From assembly GCA_009728235.1 (NCBI GenBank), contig WNZI01000006.1, positions 1 through 64,000 on the forward strand: DNA of 64,000 nt. Direction: 5' to 3'. Positions 8,893-18,336 of this stretch are shown in pieces. The translations under genes and the position numbers were made by a program. The notes under the pieces are model-generated. The model was not told where the DNA came from, made no database searches, and saw nothing but the letters and a program-made list of their open reading frames with translations. Numbering within the stretch: position 1 is the stretch's first letter; the number at the start of each line of letters is the position of its first letter. The DNA comes from Vibrio cholerae (GTDB lineage: Bacteria; Actinomycetota; Actinomycetes; Actinomycetales; Micrococcaceae).

Positions 8893-9800
8893 TGGCCATC
8901 ATCGACAGCTCCGCAGAGAAGACCGTACGCGAAGCAGTGAAGGAACCGCCGAGCCGGCGCCGGCGCAGCGGCAGGGCGCGCAAGACCGTCGGTGACTGGC
9001 TGATCCTTGCCGTGGCCGCGCTGATCGGGCTGCTCATCGCCGTCCCGTTCCTGCTCATCCTCGCCAACTCGTTCAAGTCGCCCACCGACTACGCCTCCGG
9101 CGGTCCGCTGTCCCTGCCGACAGCCCTGTACTTCGACGGCATCACCGCCTTCTGGGAGCGCGTGGACTTCCCGCGCAAGCTCTGGAACAGCTTCTTCATC
9201 AGCTCGGTGGTGGCGGTGCTCGCCGTCGGGATCTCGATGTTCAACGCGTTCGCCCTCGGTATCGGGCGCGTGCGGGGCCGGACCTGGCTCGTGCTGCTGA
9301 TCCTGCTCGCCAACATGCTGCCGCAGGAGGTGCTGCTGTACCCGCTGTACTTCATGTTCCGGCAGGTGGGTCTCTACGACAACGTGTGGGCCGTCATCAT
9401 CATCTTCACCGTCATCCAGAGCGCCTTCGGCACCTACCTGCTGGCGTCGGTCTACGGGACGTTCCCGAAGGAGCTGCTGGAGGCCGCGTCGCTGGACGGC
9501 GCGAGCCGCTGGCAGATCCTGTGGCGCGTCATCTTCCCGATCTCCCGGCCCACGCTGAGCGTGCTGCTCATCTTCTTCTTCATCTGGACCTGGAACGAGT
9601 TCCTGATCCCGCTGACGTTCCTGGTGGGCAACGACAACCAGACCGTGCCCGTGGCGATCACGGTGCTGCAGGGCGACCGCCTCATGGACGTCACCACCAC
9701 GAGTGCCTCGGCCCTCCTCGGGCTCCTTCCCACGCTCATCTTCTTCCTCATCTTCCAGCGCACCCTCACCCGGGGCATCACAGCAGGAGCAGTCAAGTAA
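8892..9800 (+). CDS. Carbohydrate ABC transporter permease (MalG type)
   Basis: Partner permease of 302 residues with six helices. The EAA loop reads EAASLDGASRWQILWRVIFP near residue 200, and the protein ends in the short MalG-like tail RTLTRGITAGAVK. Its start ATG overlaps the preceding stop, and its own stop is two bases before the alpha-xylosidase start, so the three genes are one tightly coupled unit. Expected in the cytoplasmic membrane, paired with the upstream permease. Confidence 0.93.
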   Translation: MAIIDSSAEKTVREAVKEPPSRRRRSGRARKTVGDWLILAVAALIGLLIAVPFLLILANSFKSPTDYASGGPLSLPTALYFDGITAFWERVDFPRKLWNSFFISSVVAVLAVGISMFNAFALGIGRVRGRTWLVLLILLANMLPQEVLLYPLYFMFRQVGLYDNVWAVIIIFTVIQSAFGTYLLASVYGTFPKELLEAASLDGASRWQILWRVIFPISRPTLSVLLIFFFIWTWNEFLIPLTFLVGNDNQTVPVAITVLQGDRLMDVTTTSASALLGLLPTLIFFLIFQRTLTRGITAGAVK

Positions 9801-9802
9801 CC

Positions 9803-12154
9803 ATGAAATTCACCGACGGATTCTGGCATGTCCGCCCCGGCGTCGATGCGCAGTACGCGCAGGAGGCCTACGACATCGAGGTGGCCGACGGCCGCCGCCT
9901 CGTGGTCTCCGCCCCCACCAAGGTCATCGAGCGGCGGGGCGACACCCTCAACCGGCCACTGCTGACCGTGACGCTGGACAGCCCGCTCGACGGCGTCGTC
10001 GGCGTGCGCATCGAGAACCACCGCGGGGACACACCGCACCGGGGATTCGAGCTCATCGGGGCAGAGGAAGGGCTGGGCGCGGCGTCCGTGGACGACGACG
10101 GCGGCGTCCTCACCGCGGGTCCCCTCACCGCACGCATCACCCGCGGTGCGCCGTGGAACCTGTCCTTCGAGGCCGAGGGCCGGTTGCTGACGTCCAGCGG
10201 GCACAAGTCCGTGGGACGCATGGGGCTCGCACCGGACGCGCCTGTCACGACCGAACCGGTCGGGGTCGCGGGGGTTGCGCCCACGGGGCGCGCGCCGTCG
10301 TCGTCGTACCTCCACTCGCAGCTCTCGCTCGGGGTCGGCGAGCTCGTGTACGGCCTGGGGGAGCGCTTCGGGCCGCTCGTGAAGAACGGCCAGACCGTCG
10401 ACATCTGGAACGCCGACGGCGGCACGTCCAGCGAGCAGTCCTACAAGAACGTGCCGTTCTACCTCACCAACCGCGGCTACGGGATCTTCGTGAACCACCC
10501 GGAGCATGTCTCCTTCGAGGTGGGGTCGGAGTCCGTGGAGCGCGTGCAGTTCTCCGTGCCGGGGGAGGTGCTGGAGTACTTCGTGATCTACGGCCCGACG
10601 CCGGCGGACATCCTCGAGCGCTACACACGCCTGACGGGGCGGCCCGCTCGGGTGCCCGCCTGGTCCTACGGCCTGTGGCTGTCCACGAGCTTCACCACCG
10701 ACTACGACGAGGCCACGGTGGCGCACTTCGTGGACGGCATGGCGGAGCGGCAGGTGCCGCTGAGCGTCTTCCACTTCGACTGCTTCTGGATGCGTGAGTT
10801 CAACTGGACGGACTTCGAGTGGGACGCCCGGGTCTTCCCCGATCCCGAGGGCATGCTGGCACGCCTGCACGCCAAGGACCTGCGCATCAGCGCCTGGCTC
10901 AATCCGTACATCGGCCAGCGCTCGATGCTCTTCGACGAGGCGGCCCGCGCCGGCTACCTGGTGCGGCGCGAGGACGGTACGGTGTGGCAGTGGGACATGT
11001 GGCAGGCCGGCATGGGCCTGGTCGACTTCACCAACCCGGACGCCACCGCCTGGTTCCAGGACAAGGTGCGCACGCTGCTGGGGCAGGGTGTCGACGCCAT
11101 CAAGACGGACTTCGGCGAGCGCATACCGCTGGGTGTCCGGTGGCACGACGGCACGCCGGCCGAGACCATGCACAACCTCTACCCTCAGCTCTACAACCGC
11201 GCGGTCTTCGACGTCCTCGAGGAAGTCCGGGGGAAGGGTGAGGCCGTGCTGTTCGCCCGGTCGGCCACGGCCGGTGGCCAGCAGATGCCGGTGCACTGGG
11301 GTGGCGACAACTCGTCCTCCTTCGAATCGATGGCGGAGACGCTGCGTGGTGGATTGTCCCTCGCCCTCAGCGGCTTCGGCTACTGGAGCCACGACATCGG
11401 GGGCTTCGAAGGGTCACCCGATCCTGCGGTGTTCAAGCGGTGGGTGGCGTTCGGCCTGCTCTCGAGCCACTCCCGGTTGCACGGCTCCACGAGCTACCGC
11501 GTCCCCTGGGCGTTCGACGCCGGGGACGAACCGGAGGGCCAGAGCGCCGTCGACGTCACCCGGACCTTCGCGCGCCTGAAGCTGTCGCTGATGCCGTACC
11601 TCTACGCGGTGGGTCTCCAGGCGCACGCGGTGGGGACGCCCTTCATGCGGCCGATGCAGCTCGCCTACCCCGAGGATCCCGCCGTCGCCCATGTGGACCG
11701 GCAGTACATGCTGGGCCCGGACCTGCTCGTGGCTCCGGTGTTCTCCGCCACCGGAGAGGTCGAGTACTACCTGCCGGGCGGAACGTGGACACATCTCCTC
11801 ACGGGGGAGACCACCACGGGTGGAAGCTGGCGACGGGAGACGCACGCCTTCGACAGCCTGCCCCTGTGGGTTCGGGAGGGAGCGGTCCTCGTCACCGGCA
11901 GCACCACCGACCGGCCCGACTACGACTACCTCGACGACCCGCTGCTCACGCTCTACCCGGGTGCCGCGGACGGCAGTACCGTGCGCGTGGTGACACCGAC
12001 CGGATCGGAGGGCGAGTTCCGCGTGTTCCACTCCTCCACCGGCTACCGCGTCTCGGGACCGGAGGGTGTCGGCTTCCGCGCGCGCCTTGCGGGAGGAGTC
12101 GAGGTGGCGTCCGAGGGAGGCGTGGTCGAGCTGGCGGCACCGGGAGGCCAGTAG
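9803..12154 (+). CDS. yicI: GH31 alpha-xylosidase (YicI type)
   Basis: Cytoplasmic glycoside hydrolase of family 31, 783 residues, close to E. coli YicI in length. It begins MKFTDGFWHVRPGV, the usual alpha-xylosidase start. The catalytic nucleophile lies in KTDFGERIP (Asp ~436), a form that separates alpha-xylosidases from alpha-glucosidases, and the likely acid/base Asp ~502 is in HWGGDNSSS. The subsite signature GYWSHDIGGFEG is also present. It removes non-reducing alpha-xylose from isoprimeverose-like or xyloglucan oligosaccharides, in keeping with the importer in front. Only two bases separate it from the permease gene, and it has no good ribosome site, so it is probably coupled. Confidence 0.92.
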   Translation: MKFTDGFWHVRPGVDAQYAQEAYDIEVADGRRLVVSAPTKVIERRGDTLNRPLLTVTLDSPLDGVVGVRIENHRGDTPHRGFELIGAEEGLGAASVDDDGGVLTAGPLTARITRGAPWNLSFEAEGRLLTSSGHKSVGRMGLAPDAPVTTEPVGVAGVAPTGRAPSSSYLHSQLSLGVGELVYGLGERFGPLVKNGQTVDIWNADGGTSSEQSYKNVPFYLTNRGYGIFVNHPEHVSFEVGSESVERVQFSVPGEVLEYFVIYGPTPADILERYTRLTGRPARVPAWSYGLWLSTSFTTDYDEATVAHFVDGMAERQVPLSVFHFDCFWMREFNWTDFEWDARVFPDPEGMLARLHAKDLRISAWLNPYIGQRSMLFDEAARAGYLVRREDGTVWQWDMWQAGMGLVDFTNPDATAWFQDKVRTLLGQGVDAIKTDFGERIPLGVRWHDGTPAETMHNLYPQLYNRAVFDVLEEVRGKGEAVLFARSATAGGQQMPVHWGGDNSSSFESMAETLRGGLSLALSGFGYWSHDIGGFEGSPDPAVFKRWVAFGLLSSHSRLHGSTSYRVPWAFDAGDEPEGQSAVDVTRTFARLKLSLMPYLYAVGLQAHAVGTPFMRPMQLAYPEDPAVAHVDRQYMLGPDLLVAPVFSATGEVEYYLPGGTWTHLLTGETTTGGSWRRETHAFDSLPLWVREGAVLVTGSTTDRPDYDYLDDPLLTLYPGAADGSTVRVVTPTGSEGEFRVFHSSTGYRVSGPEGVGFRARLAGGVEVASEGGVVELAAPGGQ

Positions 12155-12163
12155 CATCGGAGG

Positions 12164-12896
12164 GTGAAACCGTTCCTCCTCCTGGCCACCCGCGCTGAAG
12201 ACTTCGCAGCAGACGCCGAATACCGGAGCTTCCTGCGCTTCGGCGGTCTCGCCGAGGACGAGCTGCGGCGCGTCCGGCTGGAGGCGGACCCGATGCCCGA
12301 GCTGGACCTCGCGGACTACTCGGGCATCTTCCTCGGCGGCAGTCCCTTCAACTCGTCCGATCCCGAGGAGTCGAAGGGCGCGGTGCAGCGGCGCGTCGAG
12401 GATGAGCTCGGATCGTTGCTGGACAGGGTCGTCGGCGAGGACTACCCCTTCTTCGGGGCCTGCTACGGCGTCGGCACCCTCGGGCGCCACCAGGGGGCCG
12501 TCGTCGACACCACGTACGCCGAGCCGATCGGCGCGGTGGAGGTGACCCTGACGGACCAGGGCGCCGTCGATCCGCTGCTCTCCGGGCTGCCGTCGTCGTT
12601 CGCGGCGTACGTGGGCCACAAGGAGGCCTGCGCCACGCTGCCGGCGTCGGCGTGCTGCTGGCATCGTCCGCCACCTGCCCCGTGCAGATGTTCCGCGTCC
12701 GGGAGAACGTCTACGCCACCCAGTTCCACCCGGAGCTCGACGTCGAGGCCCTCGTGGGCCGCATCAGCACCTACCGCCATGCGGGCTACTTCCCTCCGGA
12801 GCAGGCCGAGGAGTACATCCAGCGGCGCGGGCCTCGGTGGTCGACCAGCCGAAGGCCATCCTGCACGCGTTCGTCAGGCGGTACGCCCGCCCCTGA
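12164..12896 (+). pseudogene. Class I glutamine amidotransferase-like protein, two frameshifts
   Basis: Homologous to the GMP-synthase-like GATase1 family: the Cys nucleophile lies in FFGACYGVGTLG (Cys ~103) and the catalytic His in QFHPELD. The reading frame breaks twice, near 12648 and 12823. At each, restoring one G rejoins the family sequence (ATLPASA to VLLASSATCP, then EEYIQ to AARASVVDQPKAI), ending at TGA 12894-12896, for about 244 residues. Such proteins often act as general amidotransferases or GMP synthase paralogues. The GTG start at 12164 is 9 bases after the GH31 stop, but function does not obviously relate to it. As all other residues are conserved, sequencing error is as likely as decay. 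Confidence 0.8.
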
Positions 12897-13009
12897 GGCG
12901 GGCGAGCCCACCTGCGCCGATCCTTGCGGAAACCTGAGGGTCGCCGGAGCCCGGCCCGGCCTACGATCGACGCATCGGACGTTCATGGGCAGGTCAGGCC
13001 TCGGGGGGA

Positions 13010-13411
13010 ATGCGGCGGATGCACCGGGAACAGGCTCGAACGGCGGCTCAACGGGCGGAGCATCTGCGGAACGAACTGACCCGCGCCCGGATCGAACTGG
13101 AGCTGTACGAGGGGCGCCGAACCAGGACACCCGTGGCGGTCGGCACGTCGTCGGCGCGTGCCGGTCGGGACTCCACTGCTGAAGCCCGGGAGGAGTGCCG
13201 GGGAGAGGGGCCCGTCATCCATCCGCACGGGCCACGCGCTGCTCGGGGCCGCGCCCCGCGCAGGTCGGACCGTGGCGTGGCCGTCGGTGTCTGGCTCATG
13301 AGCCTCTACGTCCTGCTCGTCGTCCTGGCTGCCGGAGGCCCGGATGCGTCCGCTTCCCCGGACCACTCCTTCGTGGTCGGCCAGCAGCAGGCGGGACAGC
13401 GCGAGGGCTGA
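13010..13411 (+). CDS. Hypothetical single-pass membrane protein
   Basis: An open frame of 133 codons starting at ATG 13010 behind GGGGGA. The first ~35 residues are charged and helical (EQARTAAQRAEHLRNELTRA, coiled-coil-like); residues ~90-110 are hydrophobic (VAVGVWLMSLYVLLVVLAAG) and could form one membrane helix. I recognise no family. The codon pattern is only moderately coding-like, so it could be spurious. Confidence 0.35.
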   Translation: MRRMHREQARTAAQRAEHLRNELTRARIELELYEGRRTRTPVAVGTSSARAGRDSTAEAREECRGEGPVIHPHGPRAARGRAPRRSDRGVAVGVWLMSLYVLLVVLAAGGPDASASPDHSFVVGQQQAGQREG

Positions 13412-13614
13412 CGCGAGCCGATCGGGGATGATGTCGACCCCTGGCGCGCCTCGCAACCACCTGTGCCCGTGTCGGTGCCTGGCGGTACTGTCGGAGGAAA
13501 ACCCCGCGCAGGCGCACAGAAGAGGTAGCTGTCATCCGTTCCAGCACGAGCAGGTCATCGGCAGGCCGTACGGTTCCCGTCCTCCCCGCACCCGGCGAGA
13601 CGCGCCACCACCAG

Positions 13615-14796
13615 GTGCTCATCATCGGCGGCGGCAACGCCGGGGTGTCCCTCGCCGGGCGCCTGCGCCGGTACCGGTTCAAGGACGTCGCCGTGATCGA
13701 GCCGCGGAGCCGCCACTTCTACCAGCCGCTCTTCTCGCACATCGCAGGCGGAACAGCCGATGCCCTCGAGGCCGTGCGCCTGCAGGCGGCCGTGATGCCC
13801 AAGGGCGTCACCTGGATCCAGGACAAGGCGGCGGACGTCGCCACGGGCACCAGCACGGTGCTGCTGGAGTCCGGTGCCGCCATCACCTACGACCACCTCG
13901 TGGTCTGCCCGGGGATCCAGAACGACTGGACCGCCATCCCGGGGCTCAAGGACGCCATGGAAGGACCCTTCGGTGCGTCGAACTACGAGTACGAACTGGC
14001 TCCGAAGGCCTGGAAGCTCTTCCAGGGCCTCACCAGCGGGACCGTCGTCTTCACGCAACCCCCCGGACCAGCATCCTGCGACGGCGCAGCCCAGAAACCG
14101 ATGTACCTCGCCTGCGACCACTGGCGGCGCCAGGGCGTGCTGAAGGACATCCGGGTGGTCCTCGCGGTGTCCACCCCCACGATCTTCGGCATGGAGATCA
14201 TCGACGAGGAACTCGACCGGAAGATCGAGGAGTACGGGATCGAGGTCCGGTACAGCACCGAACTCACGTCCGTCGACCCCGAGGGCCGCACGGCCGAGCT
14301 CACGAACAGCGTGACCGGCACCTCGGAGCGCCTGGGCTACGACGTCCTCCACGCCGTTCCACCCCAGTCCGCACCGGAGTGGCTGAAGAGCACGGACCTT
14401 CCGGCGCCCGGCAATCGCGGGGGCTTCGTCGAGGTGGACCCCGTGATCCTCAGGCACCCGCGTTTCCCGTCGGTCTGGTCCCTGGGTGACGCCGCCTCGA
14501 CGCTGAACTCCAAGTCCGGTGCGGCCCTGCGGATGCAGACGAAGGTCCTCGCGAAGAACATCAGGGCCGTCGTCAAGGGCAGGAAGCCCACGGCGAAGTA
14601 CAACCACTATTCGGCGTGCCCGTTCGTGGTCAGCCGGAACACGGTCGTGTTCTCGGAGTTCGACGACAAGTACTCGCCGATGCCGACCGTACCCGGCTGG
14701 AACAACCTCGCCCGGGAGCGGCGCCTGACGTTCTTCGCGGAGAGGATCGTCCTGCCGAAGGTGTACTGGAACCTCATCCTGAAGGGCAGGGCCTGA
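13615..14796 (+). CDS. Sulfide:quinone oxidoreductase-like FAD-dependent protein
   Basis: Flavoprotein of about 393 residues from the SQR/type II NADH dehydrogenase superfamily. The FAD-binding Rossmann motif GGGNAGVSLAG is at the extreme N-terminus. The region PASCDGAAQKPMYLACDHW matches the SQR segment with a catalytic Cys before AxQKxMYL, and YSACPFVVSRN corresponds to the C-terminal Cys of SQRDL-like enzymes, followed by FSEFDDKYSPMP. This suggests membrane-peripheral oxidation of sulfide to a polysulfide with quinone as acceptor. GTG 13615 is the first ordinary start. The frame stays open upstream to an AGAGGTAGCT site before GTC-ATC at 13531-13536, so ~28 more residues with a non-standard start are possible. 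Confidence 0.82.
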   Translation: MLIIGGGNAGVSLAGRLRRYRFKDVAVIEPRSRHFYQPLFSHIAGGTADALEAVRLQAAVMPKGVTWIQDKAADVATGTSTVLLESGAAITYDHLVVCPGIQNDWTAIPGLKDAMEGPFGASNYEYELAPKAWKLFQGLTSGTVVFTQPPGPASCDGAAQKPMYLACDHWRRQGVLKDIRVVLAVSTPTIFGMEIIDEELDRKIEEYGIEVRYSTELTSVDPEGRTAELTNSVTGTSERLGYDVLHAVPPQSAPEWLKSTDLPAPGNRGGFVEVDPVILRHPRFPSVWSLGDAASTLNSKSGAALRMQTKVLAKNIRAVVKGRKPTAKYNHYSACPFVVSRNTVVFSEFDDKYSPMPTVPGWNNLARERRLTFFAERIVLPKVYWNLILKGRA

Positions 14797-14918
14797 GGTC
14801 CGAGGAGGGACGCGAGCACTTCATCGGCGGTTAACCCGGCGTTGACGGTGATGACGGGTGGGGACGGTTGGATCGGAGCATGCGGCCCTGGCCGCCTCCA
14901 CCCCGAAGGGAACCACCC

Positions 14919-16153
14919 ATGCCGTTCCGCGCAGTCCGCTCCGCCCGCTCCGTCGCCGTCGCCGCCGTCGGGCTCTCGCTCCTGGCCACCTCCTCGCACG
15001 TGGTCCCGGCCGCGGATGTCCGTCAGCCACCGATGAAGCGCACCACGGGCGGCCCTGTTCTCGTGGGACACCGTGGCGCAGCAGGAACGGCGCCGGAGAA
15101 CACCGCCGCGGCATTCCGGGAGGGCCGTGCCTCGGGTGCGGACTTCATCGAGGTCGACGTCCAGCTCAGCGCGGACGGGGTCCCGTTCCTCTTCCATGAC
15201 GACACCCCGGCCCGGACCACGAACGCCGAGGAGGTGTTCCCCGGACGAAGCGCCGATCCCATCACCTCCTTCACCTGGTCGGAGCTGCAGCAGCTCGACG
15301 TCGGCTCCTCCTTCCACGAGCGCTTCGCCGGCGAGAGGATCCCGCACCTCGACGACGCCGTCGACGACGCGGACCAGACCACCGGCGTCTACATCGAGAT
15401 CAAGGCGCCCTGGAACTCCCCGGGGATCGAGCAACTGGTGGCGGATGAGCTGCTCACCCACCCCGCCTGGCGGAAGCTCGTCGCAGCGGACAAGGTGCAG
15501 GTCATCGGGTTCGACGAGTCCTCGAACCGGAGGTTCGCCGCCCTCGCACCCGAGGTCATGCTGCAGCAGCTCACGTTCGCCGTGCCCAATCCGGTCCTGC
15601 TCGCGAGCTGGTCGACCTACGCGGATTCCGTCGGTGCCTACTATCGGTTGGTCGATGCCCAGGACGTCGCCGCCGTGCATGCCGCAGGGCTCGTGATGAG
15701 CGTCTACACCGTCAATTCCCGCGAGGCCGTCAGTGCGATGGCAGGCCTCGGCGTCGAGCCGTGACCACCGACTTCCCGCTCCAGAGCGGGCGTCACCTTC
15801 GCGGGCTGCCGGTCTTCCCGGACGCCGGCATCCGGATCGGTGGAGCCGTGAACAACCCGTCGGGCGACGACATCCAGCGCGGATCCGGCGAGTACGTCAC
15901 ACTCCGGAACGTGTCCGGCTCGGCGATCGACGTGAGTGGCTACTTCCTCCGGGACGCGGCCAACAGCATCCTGCGCGTCGGCGACGGGTACGTGCTGCAG
16001 CCCGGCGCGGAGCTGCGCATCCACACCGGACCCGGCACCGACTCGGCGTCCGCCTACTACAACGGCCTCGATACTCCCGTCCTCAAGGACGAGGGGGACT
16101 CGCTGGGGCTGTGGACTCCCGATCTGGTGCTCGTCGACACCTTCGCGAACTGA
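14919..16153 (+). pseudogene. Secreted glycerophosphodiester phosphodiesterase with C-terminal lamin-tail domain, frameshifted
   Basis: The first frame (14919-15764) has a Sec signal peptide and a GDPD domain: GHRGAAGTAPENT (catalytic His-Arg) and EVDVQLSADGVPFLFHDDT (metal ligands). It stops abruptly at GLGVEP. The next frame begins TTDFPLQSG, which is how GDPD domains normally continue (GVDAVTTD...). It then carries a lamin-tail domain (GEYVTLRNVSGSAIDVSGYF, GTDSASAYYNG). Adding one G near 15755 joins both into a 411-residue exported phosphodiesterase fused to an LTD, a pairing that could tether the enzyme to cell wall or DNA. The enzyme would hydrolyse glycerophosphodiesters or teichoic acid. 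The alternative is two separate genes with ATGA-like coupling, which I consider less likely. Confidence 0.78.
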
Positions 16154-16191
16154 CCGGAGGTTGCCGAGTCGGCCGGAGCGGACCGGGGAGG

Positions 16192-16482
16192 CTAGGCCAG
16201 GAGGTCCTGGTAGTCGGGGTGCTCGTCGATGAAGGCGGCCACGAAACCGCACTGGGGGACCACGGTGAGCTGCCGTCCGCGGGCGTCGTCGAGCGCGTAG
16301 CCGATCAGCGTGCTGCCCACGCCACGGCCCTCGACGTCCTCGTCCACGATGGTGTGCGTGAAGACGATCGTGTCATCGGTCAGTTCGTAGGCGGCGGTGC
16401 CGACCTGTTCGCCGTCGAGCTGGGCCACGTAGTGGCTCTGCGCCTCGTCGTTGCTGACCTGGATGTCGCTGGTGTCACTCAT
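16192..16482 (-). CDS. GNAT-like N-acetyltransferase (YjdJ type)
   Basis: A 96-residue single-domain GCN5-related acetyltransferase of the short YjdJ/Gcn5-like group. The acetyl-CoA pyrophosphate loop is DVEGRGVGSTLI, followed by the LTVVPQCGFVAAFIDEHPDY ending typical of this family. Its substrate is unknown. It is minus-strand, next to another minus-strand gene, with a short spacer and its own start. Confidence 0.85.
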   Translation of the reverse strand: MSDTSDIQVSNDEAQSHYVAQLDGEQVGTAAYELTDDTIVFTHTIVDEDVEGRGVGSTLIGYALDDARGRQLTVVPQCGFVAAFIDEHPDYQDLLA

Positions 16483-16513
16483 GCAGCCACCTTCCCACCC
16501 GGTGTTCAGGTGG

Positions 16514-16930
16514 TCAACGCGTCTGCCGGCGCTCTTCGGCGTCCGCCGGTTCGTGGTAGGTGCCCTCCGAGGCAGGTTCCTGCTCGGCCGGGCCGTTGCT
16601 CAGCAGCCAGGCGAGTGCGGTGGTCTCGGAGGTGAAGAAGCGGGTGATGGTGGGCGAGCGGTGCGAGAAGCCCGACATCACTTCGTCCACGGCGTCCTCG
16701 CCCACGAGCGCCACCCTGGAGAACCCCCGGTAGGAGGCCATGCCGGCACGCGCCTCGGGTGTGACCCCCGTGATGCCGTGCATGTGCACGAGCAGTGGCA
16801 GGGCCGTGGGGCCGGAGAACTCGGCGAGGGCGCGGGCGGCCGCAACACCCGCGGGGTGGGTGATCTCCACGCCGCGCCTCCACCTCAGCCTGAGGAAGCC
16901 CCTCTCGTGGTGCACGCTGAACGGGTCCAT
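16514..16930 (-). CDS. SpoIIAA/STAS-like small protein
   Basis: About 138 residues from ATG 16930 (MDPFSVHHERGFLRLRW), preceded by GAAGGA. A longer in-frame start at 16978 is possible. The pattern of a beta-rich N-terminus, PLLVHMHGITGVTPEAR core strand and IAxV-like RVALVGEDAV..FFTSETTALAWL ending matches small SpoIIAA-like/STAS-fold proteins of Micrococcaceae. Function is unknown. The Glu/Ala-rich tail is probably disordered. Confidence 0.65.
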   Translation of the reverse strand: MDPFSVHHERGFLRLRWRRGVEITHPAGVAAARALAEFSGPTALPLLVHMHGITGVTPEARAGMASYRGFSRVALVGEDAVDEVMSGFSHRSPTITRFFTSETTALAWLLSNGPAEQEPASEGTYHEPADAEERRQTR

Positions 16931-17059
16931 ACAGTCCTTCAAGGAAGTGGGCGGGGTACTGGCACGAAAGCGTAGCAAGAGGCACCCCCAGCGGTGATTC
17001 CTGTGTCGACGGTTGCGCCGACCGGCGCTGTCGCGGAGGCAGGAGGTAGCGTCTGGTGC

Positions 17060-17820
17060 ATGACGACACTGACCATTCTGGTGACCGGCGCGAGCCGCGG
17101 TATCGGCGCGCCATCGCCCACGAACTCGCCGAGCGCGGCCATCGTATAGCCGTTCACGCCGGCAGGGACTCAGCGGCCGCGGAGGCCGTGCGAGCTGCGC
17201 TGCCCGGCGAGGGCCACGCCGTCGTGGTCGGGGACGTGGCGGATCCCGAAGCCTGCCGCCGCATCGTCGACGACAGCGTCCGGCAGCTGGCCGGACTGGA
17301 CGTCCTGGTCAACAACGCGGGTATCTTCGAGGCCCATCCCGTCGGCACCACCGGCTTCGACGAGTGGCAGCGGGCGTGGCGGCGCACGCTGGACGTCAAC
17401 CTGCTGGGACCGGCGAACCTCGCCTGGCTCGTGGCGCGCCACCTTCTCGACCGCCCGGGCGGCCCGGCGGGCGGTCGCCTGGTCAGCGTCGGATCACGCG
17501 GCGCGTATCGCGGTGAGCCCGCGAACCCTGCTTACGGAGCGAGCAAGGCGGCGCTCCATTCCATGACGCAGTCCCTCGCGGTCGCCCTCGCTCCGCACGG
17601 CATCTTCTCCGCCGCCGTCGCGCCGGGATTCGTGGAGACGGACATGGGCCGCACCGTCCTCGACGGGCCGCAGGGTGCAGCGGTGCGCGCGCAGAGTCCG
17701 TTCGACCGGGTGGCGACTCCGCAGGACGTGGCACAGGCCGTGGCCTGGCTCGCCACGGACGCACCTCTCTGGGTCAGTGGCACCGTGGTGGACGCCAACG
17801 GCGCGTCCTACCTGCGCTAG
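17060..17820 (+). pseudogene. Short-chain dehydrogenase/reductase, frameshifted near its start
   Basis: Starting at ATG 17060, behind AGGAGG, the frame reads MTTLTILVTGASRGIG, the NAD(P)-binding TGxxxGIG motif. At about 17107 it shifts, and the remainder (RAIAHELAERGHRIAVHAGRD) continues one base earlier. Restoring one C gives a normal 253-residue classical SDR with NNAG (LVNNAGIFEAH) and catalytic Ser/Tyr/Lys in SVGSRGAYRGEPANPAYGASK. The C-terminal GTVVDANGASYLR is typical. The substrate is unknown. Everything except the single base is intact, so the gene is probably functional in the living strain. Confidence 0.85.
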
Positions 17821-18209
17821 CGGGCGCCGGTCGTGGGAAGGCGCACCGCCGAGCCCCGGCCGAGGACGGCGTCGTGCAGGACCGCCGGCAGGGCGCGGCC
17901 GGCGTCGTTGCCCCCGGACCAGTTCTCCACCCAGTGGGCGAGGATCGTCAGCCGGTCGTCCGCCTCCAGCCCGCCGAGCCACAGCGAGGGCCCGGTGACA
18001 TCGGCGGCCCCGACGCGAAGGGCTACGGCCCCGACCGCTCCGTCGGCACAGCGCTGCAGGCAGGGCGCTGAGACGAGCACGCCACCCGAGGAGCGCGCGA
18101 CGGCGGCAGCGAGGTCGCTGCCGCCGTGCATCCGAGTCAAGGCCGCACACCGGTGACCCGTGCAGAGCGCGACGACGACGCCGTCCGGTTCTCCGCGGTG
18201 CTCGCCCAC
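17817..18209 (-). CDS. Small thioredoxin-fold/2Fe-2S ferredoxin-like protein in the Zur operon
   Basis: A 130-residue protein from GTG 18209, beginning a few bases after the rpmJ2 stop. It has spaced Cys residues (VALCTGHRCAALTRMHGG near residue 16 and APCLQRCADGA near 50) arranged like the thioredoxin-like [2Fe-2S] ferredoxin family, where CxxxxxC and CxxxC pairs bind the cluster. Its position downstream of mrf and rpmJ2 suggests co-expression on zinc limitation. The role is unknown. Its end overlaps the convergent SDR stop by four bases. Confidence 0.6.
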   Translation of the reverse strand: MGEHRGEPDGVVVALCTGHRCAALTRMHGGSDLAAAVARSSGGVLVSAPCLQRCADGAVGAVALRVGAADVTGPSLWLGGLEADDRLTILAHWVENWSGGNDAGRALPAVLHDAVLGRGSAVRLPTTGAR

Positions 18210-18213
18210 GGCG

Positions 18214-18336
18214 CTAGCCCTGCCGAGCCTTCATGCGCGGGTTCTTCTTGTTGATGACGAACGTCCTTCCGCGACGCCGGACGATCTGGGCGCCCGAAAC
18301 CTTCTTCAGTGCTCGGAGGGAATTGCGGACTTTCAT
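18214..18336 (-). CDS. rpmJ: 50S ribosomal protein L36, Cys-free (zinc-independent) paralogue
   Basis: A 40-residue protein, [20 protein letters not shown] then [20 protein letters not shown]. This is the alternative (C-minus, YkgO-type) L36 form with none of the four Cys/His zinc ligands of the housekeeping protein. The ATG overlaps the preceding mrf stop (ATGA), so the two are coupled. In actinobacteria this paralogue replaces zinc-binding L36 when zinc is scarce, freeing zinc; the Zur box upstream of mrf fits that. Confidence 0.96.
   Translation of the reverse strand: MKVRNSLRALKKVSGAQIVRRRGRTFVINKKNPRMKARQG

Noticed and set aside
9386-9802. Extended alpha-xylosidase frame beginning inside the permease gene
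   Set aside because: The added 139 residues are out-of-frame permease sequence; ATG 9803 gives the family start MKFTDGFW.
15761-16153. Separate lamin-tail gene starting at GTG 15761
   Set aside because: Its first residues complete the GDPD domain, so one frameshifted gene explains the region better.
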